Source: Halanaerobium sp. (GTDB lineage Bacteria > Bacillota > Halanaerobiia > Halanaerobiales > Halanaerobiaceae). Taken from it: a stretch of DNA of 33,770 nucleotides. Every line of letters starts with the position of its first letter. Positions within the stretch are counted from its first letter, which is position 1. Location: assembly GCA_003070825.1 (NCBI GenBank), contig QBLP01000001.1, positions 1-33,770 on the forward strand. The letters run 5' to 3'. The translations under genes and the position numbers were made by a program. The notes below the pieces were generated by a model. The model saw only the letters and a list, made by a program, of their open reading frames with translations, was not told where the DNA came from and did no database searches. This document shows, in pieces, positions 31,943 to 33,770 of the stretch.

Positions 31943-33770
31943 TTAAATCTGTCTGATTATCGGATCCCCCTCAATTAAATCACAGTAGTCATCTACTCCA
32001 CCATCATTGAGAGCCGTCTCAATAATTTTTCTTCCCAGTGGGTCAAGACCGGGTTCTAGATATTCTTTGATACATTTTTTGAAGAAATCCGAAAGTATCT
32101 TACCACCAATATCATAGGCTTTTTCGCCAACTTCTGGCTGGCGGTGAACCTGTAAGAATTCTTTTTCTATATGCTGACCCTCTACCAGCAGCTCCTGCAG
32201 TGAATAACCTAAAAGCGGCATCCGGGCAGGTCGCAGCTGTTCTTCAGTAAACCAGGCACCTCCACGGCGGGCCAGGTATTCTCTGGTAATCCATTCCGGC
32301 ATAAAACCAACCTTCCAGGCCCCAATATGCTGGTTGGGGATCAAAATATACTTAACTTTAGGAGTCTCCAGTATCTGATCCAGGAGCAGATTGGCCTGAT
32401 CAACCTTTTTACCGGTTGCAAAGGGCCAGTAAGAACCGACTCCTTCAGAACTCATCCCCTCGCCAGTGATAATACTTGGATTTCCGTGTCCCCGGGGAGC
32501 AACCAGCCGCCAGAGCCAGGCTAAGGCAGGAGGCAGCACATGGAAAAGTCCCATGATGCCATAAGTAGGATTTTCCTTTGTACAGGGTGGTACCCGCACC
32601 CCAAAACTGCGGACATCTATAGAAAGCGGTTCTTTTAAAACATCAGGAATAATATCTCTGGGAATTGTCACCCGCGGATTGGGGCAGGGCTGACCCGGCT
32701 CATCCTCAATATGCTCCCAGATTAAAGCTGTACTGTTTGGAGCTGCATCAATATTTAAAAATAGTAATGGTTTATCAGGATTGGCTGTAATGGCCTCCAG
32801 ATTGGGTTCAGTACCATACCTATCGATGTGATCAACCCGTACAAACCAGGAATTTTCAGCATCCATTAAAGTCAGTTTACCATTATCTTTCTGCAGTGAA
32901 TTATGACAGATTGCCATGTCATCAGTCATCGGCCGCAGTCCACAGCCCTGAGGCAGGGTAATGTGGAACTTCTCATCTGTCATTAAATTCTTACCAAATA
33001 GGAGGCGCCCACTTCTTTCGCGGTGCATATCCTCCAGCATTTCACTTTTTCCACCACCACTGGCGCCCTCGTGAGAAATATTTACTGTATTGCCATAAGG
33101 GGTTACTACCTGGACAGCCGAGCAGTGCAGGGTTACCCATTCTTCTTTTTCCCCCTGATTGATCAGCATTCCATAAACTCCCTTTTTAGCACTCGGTCCT
33201 GGATAAAGATTATAGGCAAACATTTCATATTTACTATCCAGTCGGCGGTGAACTACCACCTGTTTACCGTCAAAATGAGTGTGGCGAAATGGTGGTGCTA
33301 CATATATGTGGGAGGTGGGCTTAAATAGCTCTTCTCGCTTTCGGGTATCAACTATCCCCTGCAGCAGGGAAAGTCCAAAAGCAAAAAAGGCAGCATTAGC
33401 CGGCACCAGGGCCATTGCCTTCACTCCCAAACCATTAGGCCCAGTCTCAAAGAAAAAGAGGGCCAGTTCCTGGGTCTTCAACCACTCAAAAGTTTCACCC
33501 CTCATTTTTTCTGTAAAATCTTCTCCAAAACGCTCCTCATATCTTTCCTTATCAGTCGGCTTCTCGTCAGCAATCAGCATACAATTTGGATCACGGCGGC
33601 GCATATAGGATTCAGGATAATTAGCTGAAATCCCATTTCTAACCTTACAGACAACAGCTTCTACAACCTGACCCCGCTCAGGAATATCATATTTCACTTC
33701 CTGACAGCCATTTTTAGCATCTCTAACAGACAGCTCAACCAGCTGCTGCTCACTATGAGCAACTGTGTAT
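31943..33770 (-). CDS. DUF4914-family protein, PEP-carboxykinase-like (5' end off the window)
   Basis: The frame stays open to the window edge, adding 24 residues before the GTG at 33697 and giving at least 608 residues; the true start is outside. It resembles DUF4914 proteins. I see a motif order like ATP-dependent PEP carboxykinase: LHCSAVQV (PEPCK MHCSAN, Mn-binding His), P-loop EGASGGGKSEM at 33038-33070 (PEPCK GLSGTGKTT, HPr kinase GDSGIGKSE), then MTDDM and GTEPNLEAI where PEPCK has GDDE and EPEIYDAI. This suggests a P-loop kinase or nucleotide-dependent enzyme of the PEPCK/HPr-kinase fold. No substrate can be named. The gene ends at its own terminator before sucrose phosphorylase. Confidence 0.8.
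   Translation of the reverse strand, partial: YTVAHSEQQLVELSVRDAKNGCQEVKYDIPERGQVVEAVVCKVRNGISANYPESYMRRRDPNCMLIADEKPTDKERYEERFGEDFTEKMRGETFEWLKTQELALFFFETGPNGLGVKAMALVPANAAFFAFGLSLLQGIVDTRKREELFKPTSHIYVAPPFRHTHFDGKQVVVHRRLDSKYEMFAYNLYPGPSAKKGVYGMLINQGEKEEWVTLHCSAVQVVTPYGNTVNISHEGASGGGKSEMLEDMHRERSGRLLFGKNLMTDEKFHITLPQGCGLRPMTDDMAICHNSLQKDNGKLTLMDAENSWFVRVDHIDRYGTEPNLEAITANPDKPLLFLNIDAAPNSTALIWEHIEDEPGQPCPNPRVTIPRDIIPDVLKEPLSIDVRSFGVRVPPCTKENPTYGIMGLFHVLPPALAWLWRLVAPRGHGNPSIITGEGMSSEGVGSYWPFATGKKVDQANLLLDQILETPKVKYILIPNQHIGAWKVGFMPEWITREYLARRGGAWFTEEQLRPARMPLLGYSLQELLVEGQHIEKEFLQVHRQPEVGEKAYDIGGKILSDFFKKCIKEYLEPGLDPLGRKIIETALNDGGVDDYCDLIEGDPIIRQI

Overview
The window looks like a chromosomal segment of an AT-rich, strictly anaerobic bacterium, most likely a halophilic fermenter of the Halanaerobium type (inference from gene content and style, not from a marker gene). 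Supporting signs are two-subunit 2-oxoacid:ferredoxin oxidoreductase, class I hybrid cluster protein, a minimal SufCB pair, ferritin-like and encapsulin iron/peroxide genes, glycogen metabolism with GlgC+GlgD, and canonical AAGGAGG ribosome sites. The solute-binding protein has a type I signal peptide without a lipobox, which would fit a diderm envelope. No rRNA, tRNA, phage, transposase or CRISPR array is visible. 28 protein genes are called; the two outermost run off the window.

Region 1 (1-3.5 kb, minus strand): a DUF438-hemerythrin protein, hybrid cluster protein Hcp and a ferritin-like protein. The first two share a Crp/Fnr-type (HcpR-like) palindrome placed about 32-33 bp upstream of a -10 box, so they look like one nitrosative-stress regulon. 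Region 2 (3.6-10.3 kb, minus): korBA, a DUF6530 protein coupled to UDP-GlcNAc 2-epimerase under a strong promoter with a perfect operator palindrome, and a radical-SAM/TIGR03915-type pair. Region 3 (10.3-13.4 kb): a 164-bp palindromic element, then an encapsulin nanocompartment with its ferritin cargo behind a Fur/PerR-like box, then an orphan lipoamide dehydrogenase. Region 4 (13.4-21.1 kb, minus): cyclopropane fatty acid synthase, patatin, a NitT/TauT-type ABC transporter, SufB-SufC and a FucI/AraA-fold isomerase-like protein; two related inverted-repeat leaders bracket sufCB.

Region 5 (21.2-27.7 kb): glgA on the minus strand, divergent from glgB-glgC-glgD on the plus strand. GlgA carries a C-terminal ComEA-like helix-hairpin-helix domain on a Lys/Ala/Pro linker, and GlgB has a Lys-rich tail; this is the oddest protein-level observation here. 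Region 6 (27.7-33.8 kb, minus): a Na+/alanine-type symporter, a LacI regulator, sucrose phosphorylase with a LacI-type operator on its -35 box, and a DUF4914 protein with PEP-carboxykinase/HPr-kinase-like motifs. Sucrose phosphorylase makes glucose-1-phosphate, the direct substrate of GlgC, so sugar uptake and glycogen storage are metabolically joined across regions 5 and 6.
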